Source: Methylocystis bryophila (GTDB lineage: Bacteria > Pseudomonadota > Alphaproteobacteria > Rhizobiales > Beijerinckiaceae). From it: 64,000 nucleotides of DNA. Positions 9,392 to 18,900 of this stretch are shown piece after piece. The stretch lies in NCBI RefSeq assembly GCF_027925445.1, contig NZ_AP027149.1:1922001-1986000 (forward strand). The letters are read 5' to 3'. The notes below the pieces were generated by a model, which was not told where the DNA came from, made no database searches, and worked only from the letters and a program-made list of their open reading frames with translations. A program made the translations under genes and the position numbers. The number at the start of each line of letters is the position of its first letter. Positions within the stretch are counted from its first letter, which is position 1.

Positions 9392-10485
9392 GCGAAAGCG
9401 ATGTGCTGGTCTCGCGCATCGGTCGATTGGGCCACATCCGCTTGAACCGACCGAAAGCGCTAAACAGTCTGACGCTGGACATGGTGCGACGCTTCACGCT
9501 GGCGCTCAACGACTTTGGCGAGGATGAAGGAACGATCGCCGTTCTGGTGACGGGCGCCGGCGAGCGAGGCTTATGCGCGGGCGGCGACGTCCGAGGGCTT
9601 TACGAGTGGCGCAGCGCCGGAGAGAATCCTTACAAGCCGTTCTGGCGCGAGGAATATCAGCTTAACGCGCGGATCGCCTCCTTCCCCAAACCTTATGTCG
9701 CGGTGATGGACGGGATCGTCATGGGTGGCGGCGTGGGCGTTTCCGCGCATGGAAATCGTCGGTTGGTGACGGAGCGCACAAAGCTGGCCATGCCCGAGAC
9801 GGGCATCGGCTTTATTCCGGACGTCGGCGGAACATGGCTGCTCACGCGCGACGAGGGAGCGGGCGTTTACATGGCCCTTACCGGCGCGACGGTCGGAGCC
9901 GCCGATGCGATCCAGCTCGGTCTCGCCGACTTGTGCGTCGACTCGCGCGACATTCCCCGATTGATCTCGACTCTCGAGCAGTGCGAGCGTGTGCAGGAAT
10001 TGGATGCGGCGCTGCTCAACGCGGCCTGCGCGCCGGGGGAGAGCGTGCTTGCCCGGCGCCGGGCGCTTCTCGATGACGCCATGGCGGGAGATCGCGTCGA
10101 AGACATTATCGCCGCGCTCGTTTTCGAGGGATCGCCCTTTGCCCGGGAGACTGCCCAGGAAATCGGACGGAAGTCGCCGACGAGCCTGAGACTCACGCTC
10201 GCGCTCCTAAAACGCGCCAAGCGCTCGGACAGGCTCGAGACCTGCCTCCTGCAAGAGTTCCGCACCGCCTGCGCCTTGCTCGACACGCCCGATCTCCGTG
10301 AAGGCGTGCGCGCAGCCCTCATCGACAAGGACAGAAGCCCGCTTTGGTCCCCAGCGACGCTCGCCGAGGTCGACGATGCGACGATCGCGGCGCTTTTGGC
10401 CGGGACGCAAGAGGCGCCGCCGAATTTCGAACCCTGGGCGCGATCGGCTGACGGCGGCGCGCAAATGGAAGCCCGTATCGCATGA
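9388..10485 (+). CDS. 3-hydroxyisobutyryl-CoA hydrolase
   Basis: Crotonase-family thioesterase of valine catabolism, 365 aa. Typical features are RPKALNSLTLDM near the N-terminus, the GERGLCAGGDVRGLYEW oxyanion-hole region, MDGIVMGGGVGVSAHG, and MPETGIGFIPDVGGTWLL. The extra C-terminal region after the crotonase core (about residues 200-365) separates hydrolases from simple hydratases. Translationally coupled to the upstream dehydrogenase by an ATGA overlap. No 3-hydroxyisobutyrate dehydrogenase or methylmalonate-semialdehyde dehydrogenase is in the window. Confidence 0.88.
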   Translation: MSESDVLVSRIGRLGHIRLNRPKALNSLTLDMVRRFTLALNDFGEDEGTIAVLVTGAGERGLCAGGDVRGLYEWRSAGENPYKPFWREEYQLNARIASFPKPYVAVMDGIVMGGGVGVSAHGNRRLVTERTKLAMPETGIGFIPDVGGTWLLTRDEGAGVYMALTGATVGAADAIQLGLADLCVDSRDIPRLISTLEQCERVQELDAALLNAACAPGESVLARRRALLDDAMAGDRVEDIIAALVFEGSPFARETAQEIGRKSPTSLRLTLALLKRAKRSDRLETCLLQEFRTACALLDTPDLREGVRAALIDKDRSPLWSPATLAEVDDATIAALLAGTQEAPPNFEPWARSADGGAQMEARIA

Positions 10486-10513
10486 TGTCTTCGTAGCGAG
10501 GAGGAATTCGGAG

Positions 10514-11704
10514 ATGAGCTCGTCCGGATCCGTGGTCATCGTCGGCGCGGCGCGTACGCCCATCGGCGCCTTTCTGGGCGAGTTGAAGGAGGCGACGGCG
10601 CCGGAGCTCGGCGCATGCGCAATCGCGGGAGCCTTGATCCGCTCCAAAATTCCCGCCGAACGCATCGACGAGGTCTGCATGGGCTGCGTGCTCACCGCTG
10701 GCCTCGGCCAAGCTCCGGCTCGGCAAGCAGCGCTCGAGGCGGGCCTCCCGGACTCGACGGGATGCGTCACCGTCAACAAAATGTGCGGATCGGGCATGAA
10801 GGCCATCATGCTGGCGCACGACGCGCTCAGCGCCGGAAGCGCAGGCGCGATCGTCGCCGGCGGCATGGAGAGCATGAGCAACGCGCCCTATCTCCTTGCG
10901 CGCGCCCGGGCGGGTTATCGAATGGGGCACGGCAAGATCCTCGATCACATGTTTCTCGACGGGCTCGAGGACGCTTATGAGAAAGGGCGTCTGATGGGCT
11001 CCTTCGCCGAGGACTGCGCCAGGGCCTACCAGTTCACGCGCCGGGAGCAGGACGAATATGCGATCGCTTCCCTCATGCGCGCGCAACAGGCGGCGACGGA
11101 GGGAGCTTTCGACTCCCAAATCGTCCCGATGCGGATCGCGGGTCGGAAGGAAACGCGGACGATCGACGTCGACGAAACGCCGCGAAAGGCGAACCTGGAA
11201 GAAATACCTAGATTGAAACCGGCCTTTGCCCCCGACGGGTCGATCACCGCGGCGAATGCGAGCTCAATTTCGGACGGGGCGGCCGCCCTCGTCCTCACGA
11301 CCGAGGCGGCTGCGCGATCCGGCGGTCTCATCCCTCTCGCCACCGTCGTCGGCCACGCCACGCACGCCGCGGCGCCACGCGATTTTCCGACGGCGCCGAT
11401 CGGCGCGATCGAGAAGCTGCTTTCGCGCATCGGCTGGACGCGCGACGAGGTGGATCTCTTCGAGATCAACGAGGCGTTCGCCGTCGTCGTCATGGCCGCC
11501 ATGCACGATCTCGGACTTTCGCACGCCAAGGTCAATGTGCATGGCGGCGCCTGCGCGCTTGGCCATCCCATCGGCGCTTCCGGCGCGCGCATCGTCGTCA
11601 CGCTGCTTTATGCGTTGGAAAGATACGGCTTGCGCCGCGGCGTCGCCGCTCTTTGCATCGGCGGCGGAGAGGCCACCGCGTTGGCGATCGAGCGCGTGAG
11701 TTGA
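10514..11704 (+). CDS. Acetyl-CoA C-acyltransferase (thiolase)
   Basis: Thiolase of 396 aa, normal for biosynthetic/degradative acetoacetyl-CoA thiolases. The nucleophilic cysteine is in VNKMCGSGMKA, the histidine in GGACALGHPIGASGARI, and the second cysteine in ALCIGGGEAT. The frame stays open far upstream inside the hydrolase gene, but ATG 10514 with GAGGAA 8-13 bases before it begins the conserved VVIVGAARTPIGAF. Together with acetoacetyl-CoA synthetase it would convert acetoacetate to two acetyl-CoA; a role with 2-methylacetoacetyl-CoA (isoleucine) is also possible. Confidence 0.9.
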   Translation: MSSSGSVVIVGAARTPIGAFLGELKEATAPELGACAIAGALIRSKIPAERIDEVCMGCVLTAGLGQAPARQAALEAGLPDSTGCVTVNKMCGSGMKAIMLAHDALSAGSAGAIVAGGMESMSNAPYLLARARAGYRMGHGKILDHMFLDGLEDAYEKGRLMGSFAEDCARAYQFTRREQDEYAIASLMRAQQAATEGAFDSQIVPMRIAGRKETRTIDVDETPRKANLEEIPRLKPAFAPDGSITAANASSISDGAAALVLTTEAAARSGGLIPLATVVGHATHAAAPRDFPTAPIGAIEKLLSRIGWTRDEVDLFEINEAFAVVVMAAMHDLGLSHAKVNVHGGACALGHPIGASGARIVVTLLYALERYGLRRGVAALCIGGGEATALAIERVS

Positions 11705-11837
11705 AAGTCGCGACGCATGGGCCGGAACTGCCCGTGCTGCGGCGCCGCGACGAAAATCTTTCGGGGCGGCTGACTTGAATTCCTGCTGCGCTAATTCAGC
11801 TTGTGGAAACGACCGGGTCGCGAGGCGGGATTACGCC

Positions 11838-12920
11838 ATGGGTTTTGATTTTCACATCGATTACCTCCAACTGCTCTCGCCAGCGGGCGTGCTGAGCGAT
11901 GGGGAGGAGCCGATCGCACAGGACTCGGAGCGGCTTGTCGGCTTTCACCGCGCAATGACGCGCGCGCGCTCCTTCGACACCAAGGCCATCGCGCTACAGC
12001 GTACGGGCCAGCTTGGGACATTCGCCTCCGCTCTCGGGCAGGAAGCGATCGGAGTCGGCGTCGCCGCCGCCATGCGCCGCGACGACTTGCTCGTGCCTTC
12101 CTACCGGGATCACGCCGCTCAATTCATGCGCGGCGTCAGCATGAAGGAAATCCTGCTCTATTGGGGAGGCGACGAACGCGGGAGCGACTTCGCGAACGCC
12201 AGAACCGATTTCCCGATTTGCGTGCCGGTCGGCACGCAGGTGGCGCACGCCGTCGGCGGTGCTTATGCGTTCAAGCTGCGCAAGGAAGAGCGTGTGGCCG
12301 TCTGCTTCATCGGCGACGGCGGCACGGGAAACGGCGGTTTCTACGAGCCGCTCAACATGGCCGGCGTGTGGCGCGCGCCCCTCGTCGTGATCATCAACAA
12401 CAACGGATGGGCGATTTCGACTCCGCGCGCGCTCGGAAGCGCCGCCGAGACGCTGGCGCAGAAGGCCGTCGCCGCTGGGGTCACGGGACGCCAGGTCGAC
12501 GGCAATGACGTGCTCGCCGTTCATCAAGCGGCGCGCGAGGCCATCGAAAAGGCGCGAGGCGGCGATGGCCCGACCGTCATTGAGGCGCTGAGCTATCGTC
12601 TTGGAGACCACACGACCGCCGACGACGCCACGCGCTATCGCGATCCGGAGACCGTGCGCGCAGCATGGGCGCGTGAGCCCATCGGCCGGTTGCGCACTTT
12701 GCTCATGGCGCGCGGGCTCTGGTCGCCGGAGCAGGAGTCGGCGCTTTTGAAGGCGTGCGGCGAGGAGGTCGAAAGAGAGGTGGCGAGCTATCTCGCGACC
12801 CCAGCTCTGAGCAGCGACTCGATGTTCGATAATCTCTTCGCGACGCTGCCGTCTTCCATGCGCCGTCAGCGCGACGAAGCCCGCCGTCATGCGCCGGCGC
12901 CAGGAGGCCGGCATGGCTGA
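11838..12920 (+). CDS. bkdA1: Branched-chain 2-oxoacid dehydrogenase E1 alpha subunit
   Basis: Thiamine-diphosphate subunit that decarboxylates branched-chain 2-oxoacids, 360 aa from the chosen ATG. The TPP-binding motif runs from GDGGTGNGGF to IINNNGW, and YRLGDHTTADDATRYR corresponds to the phosphorylation-loop region of E1 alpha. A TTG at 11775 would add 21 cysteine-containing residues without family resemblance, so 11838 is preferred. E1 beta and E2 follow with overlapping ends. A pyruvate or acetoin E1 is less likely given the leucine/valine genes upstream. Confidence 0.9.
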   Translation: MGFDFHIDYLQLLSPAGVLSDGEEPIAQDSERLVGFHRAMTRARSFDTKAIALQRTGQLGTFASALGQEAIGVGVAAAMRRDDLLVPSYRDHAAQFMRGVSMKEILLYWGGDERGSDFANARTDFPICVPVGTQVAHAVGGAYAFKLRKEERVAVCFIGDGGTGNGGFYEPLNMAGVWRAPLVVIINNNGWAISTPRALGSAAETLAQKAVAAGVTGRQVDGNDVLAVHQAAREAIEKARGGDGPTVIEALSYRLGDHTTADDATRYRDPETVRAAWAREPIGRLRTLLMARGLWSPEQESALLKACGEEVEREVASYLATPALSSDSMFDNLFATLPSSMRRQRDEARRHAPAPGGRHG

Positions 12921-13893
12921 AATCACGCTCGTCGAAGCCATCGACCTTGCGCTGGGCTTCGAGATGGCGCGCGATCCGTCGGTCGTTCTGCTCGGCGAGG
13001 ACATTGGCGCCAATGGCGGCGTGTTTCGCGCCACAAATGGACTGCAGGCGCGCTTCGGCCGCGAGCGGGTTATCGATACGCCGCTTGCGGAAGCGGGCAT
13101 CGCTGGCGTGGCCATCGGCATGGCGGCGATGGGCCTGAAGCCGGTCGCAGAAATCCAGTTTTCGGGGTTCATCTATCCGACCATCGACCAGATGATCAAT
13201 CACGCGTCGCGGCTCCGCCACCGCACGCGCGGCCGCTTGACTTGTCCCATGGTGCTGCGCTCGCCTTGCGGGGCCGGCATCCACGCGCCGGAGCACCATT
13301 CCGAAAGCCCCGAGGCGATGTTCGCGCATATCCCGGGGCTTCGTGTGGTGGCGCCGTCGACGCCCGCGCGCGCATACGGGCTCTTGCTCGCGGCGATCCG
13401 CGATCCGGATCCAGTCGTTTTCCTCGAGCCCACTCGCCTTTACCGGCTGTTCCGCGAAGAGGTCGTCGACGACGGAGAGGCTCTGCCGCTCGACGCCTGT
13501 TTTGTTTCTCGCGAGGGTCGCGACGCCACCGTGGTCACCTGGGGCGCCTCTCACGCCGAGGTCATGAACGCGGCCGAGGCGCTGGCTCAGCGGGGCGTCG
13601 AAATCGAGGTCATCGATCTCGCGACGCTCAAGCCCTATGATTCGGAGACTATTCTGAAATCCGTCGAAAAAACCGGGCGCTGCTTGATCGTTCACGAAGC
13701 GCCGCGCACCGCGGGCTTCGGAGCCGAAATCGCCGCGGAGGTCGCCGAACGCGCGCTCTATTCCCTTCTGGCCCCTGTGACGCGCGTCACCGGCTACGAC
13801 GTCGTGGTGCCGCTCTCGAGGCTGGAGCAGCAATACATGCCGAGTGTCGAACGTATCGTAGACGCCGTGCAAAAATGCATGGAGGGCGCGTGA
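12913..13893 (+). CDS. bkdA2: Branched-chain 2-oxoacid dehydrogenase E1 beta subunit
   Basis: Partner of E1 alpha, 326 aa (transketolase central and C-terminal domains). LLGEDIGANGGVFRAT and the IDTPLAEAGIAGVAIGMA stretch are typical of the branched-chain class. ATG 12913 is set by AGGAGG a few bases upstream and lies 8 bases inside the end of E1 alpha. The HAPEHHSESPEA motif and the C-terminal VTGYDVVVPLSRLEQQYMP complete the family pattern. Confidence 0.92.
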   Translation: MAEITLVEAIDLALGFEMARDPSVVLLGEDIGANGGVFRATNGLQARFGRERVIDTPLAEAGIAGVAIGMAAMGLKPVAEIQFSGFIYPTIDQMINHASRLRHRTRGRLTCPMVLRSPCGAGIHAPEHHSESPEAMFAHIPGLRVVAPSTPARAYGLLLAAIRDPDPVVFLEPTRLYRLFREEVVDDGEALPLDACFVSREGRDATVVTWGASHAEVMNAAEALAQRGVEIEVIDLATLKPYDSETILKSVEKTGRCLIVHEAPRTAGFGAEIAAEVAERALYSLLAPVTRVTGYDVVVPLSRLEQQYMPSVERIVDAVQKCMEGA

Positions 13894-14993
13894 AAATCTT
13901 CAAATTGCCTGATCTTGGCGAAGGCTTGCAGGAGGCCGAGCTCGTCGAATGGCGCGTCCGCCCGGGAGACGAGGTGACGGTCGACGCTCCTCTCCTCGCG
14001 GTCGAGACCGCGAAAGCGGCCGTGGAGATCCCGTCCCCTTACGCAGGACGCGTCGCGCGTTTATTTGCCGAGATTGGCGACATCGTTCACATCGGCGCGC
14101 CTCTCGTCGGCTTCGAAGGCGAAGGCGAGGAAAGCGGGGACGCCGGGACAGTCGTTGGCGCGGTCAAATCCGGATCCCACGTGCTCGCCGAGACGATACA
14201 AACCGTCGGTCATGGAGGCGGGGGCGTTCGCGCCACGCCGGCCGTGCGCGCGCTCGCGCATAAGCTCGGCGTCGAGCTCGCCATGGTTACGCCTTCGGGC
14301 GCCGACGGCGTGATCATGGCGAGCGACGTGCAGCGTGTCGCGCGAATATTGAGCGAAGCCGAACCGGCCGAGCCTTTGCGCGGCTTTCGCCGCTCCATGG
14401 CGCAGAACATGGCGCTCGCTCAAGCAGAAGTCGCACCGGCGACAATCATGGACGACGTCGACATAGAGTCCTGGTCGGCGGGAGAGGACGTCACCGCGAG
14501 GCTCATCCGCGCGCTGGTCGCAGGCTGCAGGGCGGAACCTGCGCTGAACGCCTGGTTCGAAAGCGGTGCTCTTTCTCGTCGCGTGCTGCGCAAGATCGAC
14601 CTCGGCGTCGCCGTGGATATGCCAGAGGGGCTTTTCGTTCCGGTGCTCAGAAATGTGGGGGAGCGTGATCCGGCCGACCTGCGCGCCGGCATCAATCGAA
14701 TGCGCGCGGATTTGGCGGCGCGCCGGGTTCCGCCGGAGGAGATGCGCGGAGCCACGATCACGCTCTCCAACTTTGGCGTCATAGCCGGCCGTTACGCCGC
14801 TCCTGTCGTGGTGCCTCCCACTGTGGCCATTCTCGGGGCAGGGCGCATTCGCCGGGAGCCCGTCGTGCATGATGGGGCCATCGTCGCCCGCCGCATCATG
14901 CCGCTGAGCCTAACCTTCGACCACCGGGCGGTTTCCGGCGGCGAGGCGGGACGGTTCCTCGCTGCGGTCATGCTTGATCTTTCCGCGCCCTGA
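13890..14993 (+). CDS. bkdB: Dihydrolipoamide acyltransferase (E2) of the branched-chain complex
   Basis: Core E2 subunit, 367 aa. Domains: lipoyl domain (about 1-75, lipoyl lysine in VETAKAAVE), peripheral-subunit-binding domain (about 110-150, ATPAVRALAHKLGVEL), and a catalytic acyltransferase domain (about 170-367). GTG 13890 is chosen: it overlaps the E1 beta stop as GTGA and has GGAGG 5 bases before it; the ATG at 13875 lies further inside E1 beta. The active-site motif, normally HxxxDG, reads HRAVSG here: the histidine is kept and the aspartate is replaced by serine. No E3 gene is seen in the window. Confidence 0.88.
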   Translation: MKIFKLPDLGEGLQEAELVEWRVRPGDEVTVDAPLLAVETAKAAVEIPSPYAGRVARLFAEIGDIVHIGAPLVGFEGEGEESGDAGTVVGAVKSGSHVLAETIQTVGHGGGGVRATPAVRALAHKLGVELAMVTPSGADGVIMASDVQRVARILSEAEPAEPLRGFRRSMAQNMALAQAEVAPATIMDDVDIESWSAGEDVTARLIRALVAGCRAEPALNAWFESGALSRRVLRKIDLGVAVDMPEGLFVPVLRNVGERDPADLRAGINRMRADLAARRVPPEEMRGATITLSNFGVIAGRYAAPVVVPPTVAILGAGRIRREPVVHDGAIVARRIMPLSLTFDHRAVSGGEAGRFLAAVMLDLSAP

Positions 14994-15154
14994 AGCCGGG
15001 CGTTGCAAGTCAGGTCTTTGACCGAACGCGATGGGGAAGCCGGAGAAATTGGGCCGCGGCCACTTAGGGAAAAGCCGACCCGTTTTCAAGATGACGCCGA
15101 GCACTATGTGTTTACTCGTAATCACGTGTTGGGGCGGCAACTGAGGCTTGGCCG

Positions 15155-15487
15155 ATGAAGGTCTTAACCGAAGAGCGTGGCGGCAAGATGATCCTCACGC
15201 TGAAAGAAGAGCGCCTTGACGCGCATAATTCCGGCGAGTTGAAGGATCGAATCCTCAAGCTGTTTGAAGACGGCTGCCGTGACGTGGTCGTGGATTTGCG
15301 CAATGTGCAGTTCATCGACAGTTCCGGCCTGGGCGCTCTCCTCTCTGGACACAAGAATGCGATCCAGCGGTCGGCCGGCTTTGCGCTCGCGGGCCTCCAG
15401 CCTCGAGTCCGCTCCATGTTCGAGCTGACGCGACTGCAACGCGTTTTCGAAATCTATTCGGGCCTTCAAGAAGCCTTCAGCGAATGA
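15155..15487 (+). CDS. STAS-domain anti-sigma factor antagonist (RsbV/SpoIIAA-like)
   Basis: Small cytosolic switch protein of 110 aa, a single STAS domain. The phosphorylatable serine lies in the conserved FIDSSGLGALL. In partner switching the unphosphorylated form binds the anti-sigma kinase; phosphorylation by that kinase releases it. The gene for a matching kinase follows 13 bases downstream and a PP2C phosphatase lies further along the same strand, so a complete switch is encoded here. The controlled target is not known. Confidence 0.9.
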   Translation: MKVLTEERGGKMILTLKEERLDAHNSGELKDRILKLFEDGCRDVVVDLRNVQFIDSSGLGALLSGHKNAIQRSAGFALAGLQPRVRSMFELTRLQRVFEIYSGLQEAFSE

Positions 15488-15500
15488 GGCGGAGGTTGGC

Positions 15501-15935
15501 ATGTGCGACGCGGCGGAGACGATCCTCAATCTGGATATCCAGATTCCCAACCAAACGCGATATCTCGGCCTGATAGGCAACATAGCCGAGCTTATCGCCA
15601 AGGAGGTCGACGCCAGCAGCGCGGATCGCGACACGCTTGCCTATCATCTCAATCTCGTCGTCACCGAGGCGGTGACAAACGCGATCCAATATGGCTTCCA
15701 GAGCGAGGAGCATGACCGCGTGAGAGTCTTGCTCTCTTATGAGAACAGCGATCTTTGCGTGCGCGTGTACGATCATGGCCAGGGCTTCGATCTCCCAGTC
15801 CCAAACACGGCTGAGCTTGACGAGTTGCGCGAGCGCGGCCGCGGGCTCTTTTTCATCCGCACATTGATGGACACCGTCGAGTATCGCAGGACGGAGTCCG
15901 GTAACGTGCTCGAGATGAAGAAGAGACTCCTCTAG
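15501..15935 (+). CDS. Anti-sigma factor kinase (RsbW/SpoIIAB-like ATPase)
   Basis: GHKL-type serine kinase, 144 aa. Seen directly: N-box VVTEAVTNAIQYG, G1 box YDHGQGFDLP, and G2 region RGRGLFFIRTLMD. The family phosphorylates the STAS antagonist and sequesters a sigma factor or another target. It forms a two-gene unit with the STAS gene and is followed 15 bases later by the glutamate dehydrogenase gene, an unusual neighbour. Confidence 0.88.
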   Translation: MCDAAETILNLDIQIPNQTRYLGLIGNIAELIAKEVDASSADRDTLAYHLNLVVTEAVTNAIQYGFQSEEHDRVRVLLSYENSDLCVRVYDHGQGFDLPVPNTAELDELRERGRGLFFIRTLMDTVEYRRTESGNVLEMKKRLL

Positions 15936-15950
15936 ACGACTATTGTTGCG

Positions 15951-18900
15951 ATGACGGCAAGCGCGGTCGACGACGTCAACCGCGACACGATGCGGGCGAA
16001 GATGGATTGGGAGTTGCAGTTCCGTAAAGTTCTCGATCGCTTCATGAAGCGGCGCCGCCTTGAATTGCAGGCTTTGCCGGAAGAGATCGATTTTCCGGAG
16101 AGCTATCGCCTCTCTACCGCGCCGCGCGAAGCGGTGCGAGACGCGCTCGATCTCGCTTGGGTCGCGGCCAACGAGCGCGACTCCCTGCGTCTCAGCCTTG
16201 CGGCGCGGGGCGCGACACGCGGCCCGTGGCGCTTGGCCCTTTTTTGCCGTCAGTCCCGCAATTTGGACGAGCTCTTGCCATTGCTGAGCAACATCGGACT
16301 GCGCGTTATCGACCAAACAAATTTCACGGTCGTCTTGAAGGGACAAACGCTCTTCATCCGCGATTTTCGCGTCACGTCGCGATTCGCGGATTCCGAGTGG
16401 TCATTCGTGATCGAATCCTCCTTGGCGGCCGCAATGGACGCCCTTCTGCGCGGAGAGGTGGAAGACGACATCCTCAACGGACTGGTTCTCAGGACGTCGC
16501 TCGAGTGGCGCCAGGTTGATCTGCTTCGCGCCTATTGCAATTATTACTTGCAATTAAACGACCGTTTCGATCAGCGGCGCATTCATGGCGCCCTCTTGAC
16601 GAACTTTCGGTCCGCGGAGCTGCTGTACCGCTATTTCGAAGCGCGTTTCAAGCCGGACGCGCAGCTCGGCACCCCGTCCGAACGAGAGACCGGCAGCTTC
16701 CCGGCAATCCGCCAGGAGCTGATCGACGCGTTGGACGAGGTCGAGGAGCTTGCCGAAGACCGCATCCTGCGCGACGTCTTCAATCTCATCGACTCGACTT
16801 GGCGCAGCAATTTCTTCTTGCCGCAAAGAGGCGCGACGCGCAGCATCTCCCTGAAAATCGGCAGCCTGGGCGTGATCAACATGCCCAACCCGAGGCCTTT
16901 CGCCGAAATATATGTTCACGCTCGATCCATGGAGGGCGTGCATTTGCGTGGGGCGAGAGTGGCCCGCGGCGGCGTGCGCTGGTCGGAACGCCGAGACGAT
17001 TTCAGAACGGAGATATTGGAATTGATGAGCACCCAGATGGTGAAGAACGCCGTCATTGTTCCCCAGGGGGCGAAAGGCGGCTTCGTGCTCAAGGCTCCGG
17101 TTGTGGGCGTCCGCGGCTCCTCCGACGCGGGACGTGAAGCCTATGGAATCTTCATTCGCGGGCTCTTGGATCTGACCGACAATCCCAAGGGAGCCGTGCC
17201 GGAGCGGCCTGCCGAGCTCCTCTGCTACGATGATCCCGATCCCTATCTCGTCGTCGCGGCCGACAAGGGGACCGCAAACTTCTCGGACGACGCCAACGAA
17301 ATCGCGGCTGATTACGGATTCTGGCTTGGAGACGCCTTCGCGACGGGCGGATCGAACGGCTTCCATCACAAGAAGCTCGGCATTACCGCACGCGGGGCCT
17401 GGGTTTGCGTGCAGCGGCATTTTCGTGAAAGCGGACACGACATTGATGAGCATAGCCTGTCGGTGATCGGAGTGGGCGGCATGGAGGGCGATGTTTTCGG
17501 CAATGGCATGCTGCTGTCGAATAACATACGACTTCTCGGAGCGTTCAACGCCGATTACATTTTCATCGACCCAAATCCCGACAGACAGATTTCCTTCATG
17601 GAGCGCCGCCGGCTTTTCGAAACAGTCGGCTCGAGCTGGAGAGATTACAACCCCGCTCTTCTCTCGCCGGGCGGCGCGGTTTATCGGCGCGGCGCCAAGG
17701 ATATTTTCTTGAGTCCCGAGGCGCGAAAATGGCTGGGCGGGCGCAGCGGCGGCTTCGACGGCGAGGCCGTTATTCGTCTCATGCTCGCGGCTCCCGTGGA
17801 TCTCTTGTGGATGGGCGGGATCGGCACCTATGTGAAGGCCAGCGCCGAAACCAACGACGCAGTCGCGGATCATCTCAATGACGCCGCTCGCGTGAATGGA
17901 GCCGAAATCCGGGCGAAAGTTGTTGGCGAGGGCGCGAATCTCGGATTCACGCAAAGGGCGAGAATTGAATATGCGTTGAAGGGCGGCCGTATCAACACCG
18001 ACGCCATCGACAACTCCGCTGGCGTGGATCTTTCGGATCACGAGGTCAATCTCAAGATTCTGATGTCGTCTCAGTCTGAGGGCGGCGACGTTCGATCGCG
18101 GCGCGACGAGCGAAATCTTTTGCTGCGGGAGGCTGCGGACGAAGTGTGCGCGCAGGTCCTCGACAACAATTATCGTCAGAGTCTTTGCCTTTCTCTAGAG
18201 CGCGAGCGCTGCCGTTTTGATCTCACGCCCTTTTTGGAGGCCGCGGATCAACTTGAGAACGCGGGATTGCTTGATCGCGTCGGCGAAGCCTTCCCCTCAC
18301 GAAGAGAGATGCTCACGCGCGGAGAGCAGGGGCTGACGAGGCCTGAGCTCGCGATTCTGATCGCCAAGGGTAAGATCGTGCTGAAGCGCGCTCTGCTCGA
18401 GGCGCCAGGCGTTCTTGACGAAGAATGGGCGCAAGCGATCGGTGAAAGCTATTTCCCCGCGCGCGTCCGCTCACGCTACGGCGCGGGGGTGAGGGGACAT
18501 TTACTGGGAAGAGAAATTGCCGGCGCCGTAATTTGCAATAAGATCGTAGACCAAGCCGGTATGAGCTTCCTCGCCGCGATGGAGAGCCTTGACCCGGCCC
18601 GGGTCAGCGAGGCTGTAGGGCTCTATCTCGCCTTTGATCAAATTCTGCAGGGAGACCGTTGGCGCGACGCGGTCCGCGCGCTCGACGGAAAAATGACGAC
18701 CGAGCGGCAATATGAGCTTCTCTTGCAATTGGAGGAGGCGCTCGCATTCTTGTGCCGCTGGGCTTGGGAGCACGGGCGGCAGTTGCGGCCGGATCCACGT
18801 TCGATGGAACGATGGCGGGAGGATTTGAAACGGTACCAGACCCATCTCGGCGCCAGCCCTGAGTTTACTCTCTTGACTTCTGCGGCCCCTGAGGCCGCGC

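Noticed and set aside
16554..18041. 495-codon minus-strand frame opposite the glutamate dehydrogenase
   Set aside because: The sense strand carries intact catalytic motifs; the antisense product has shadow composition.
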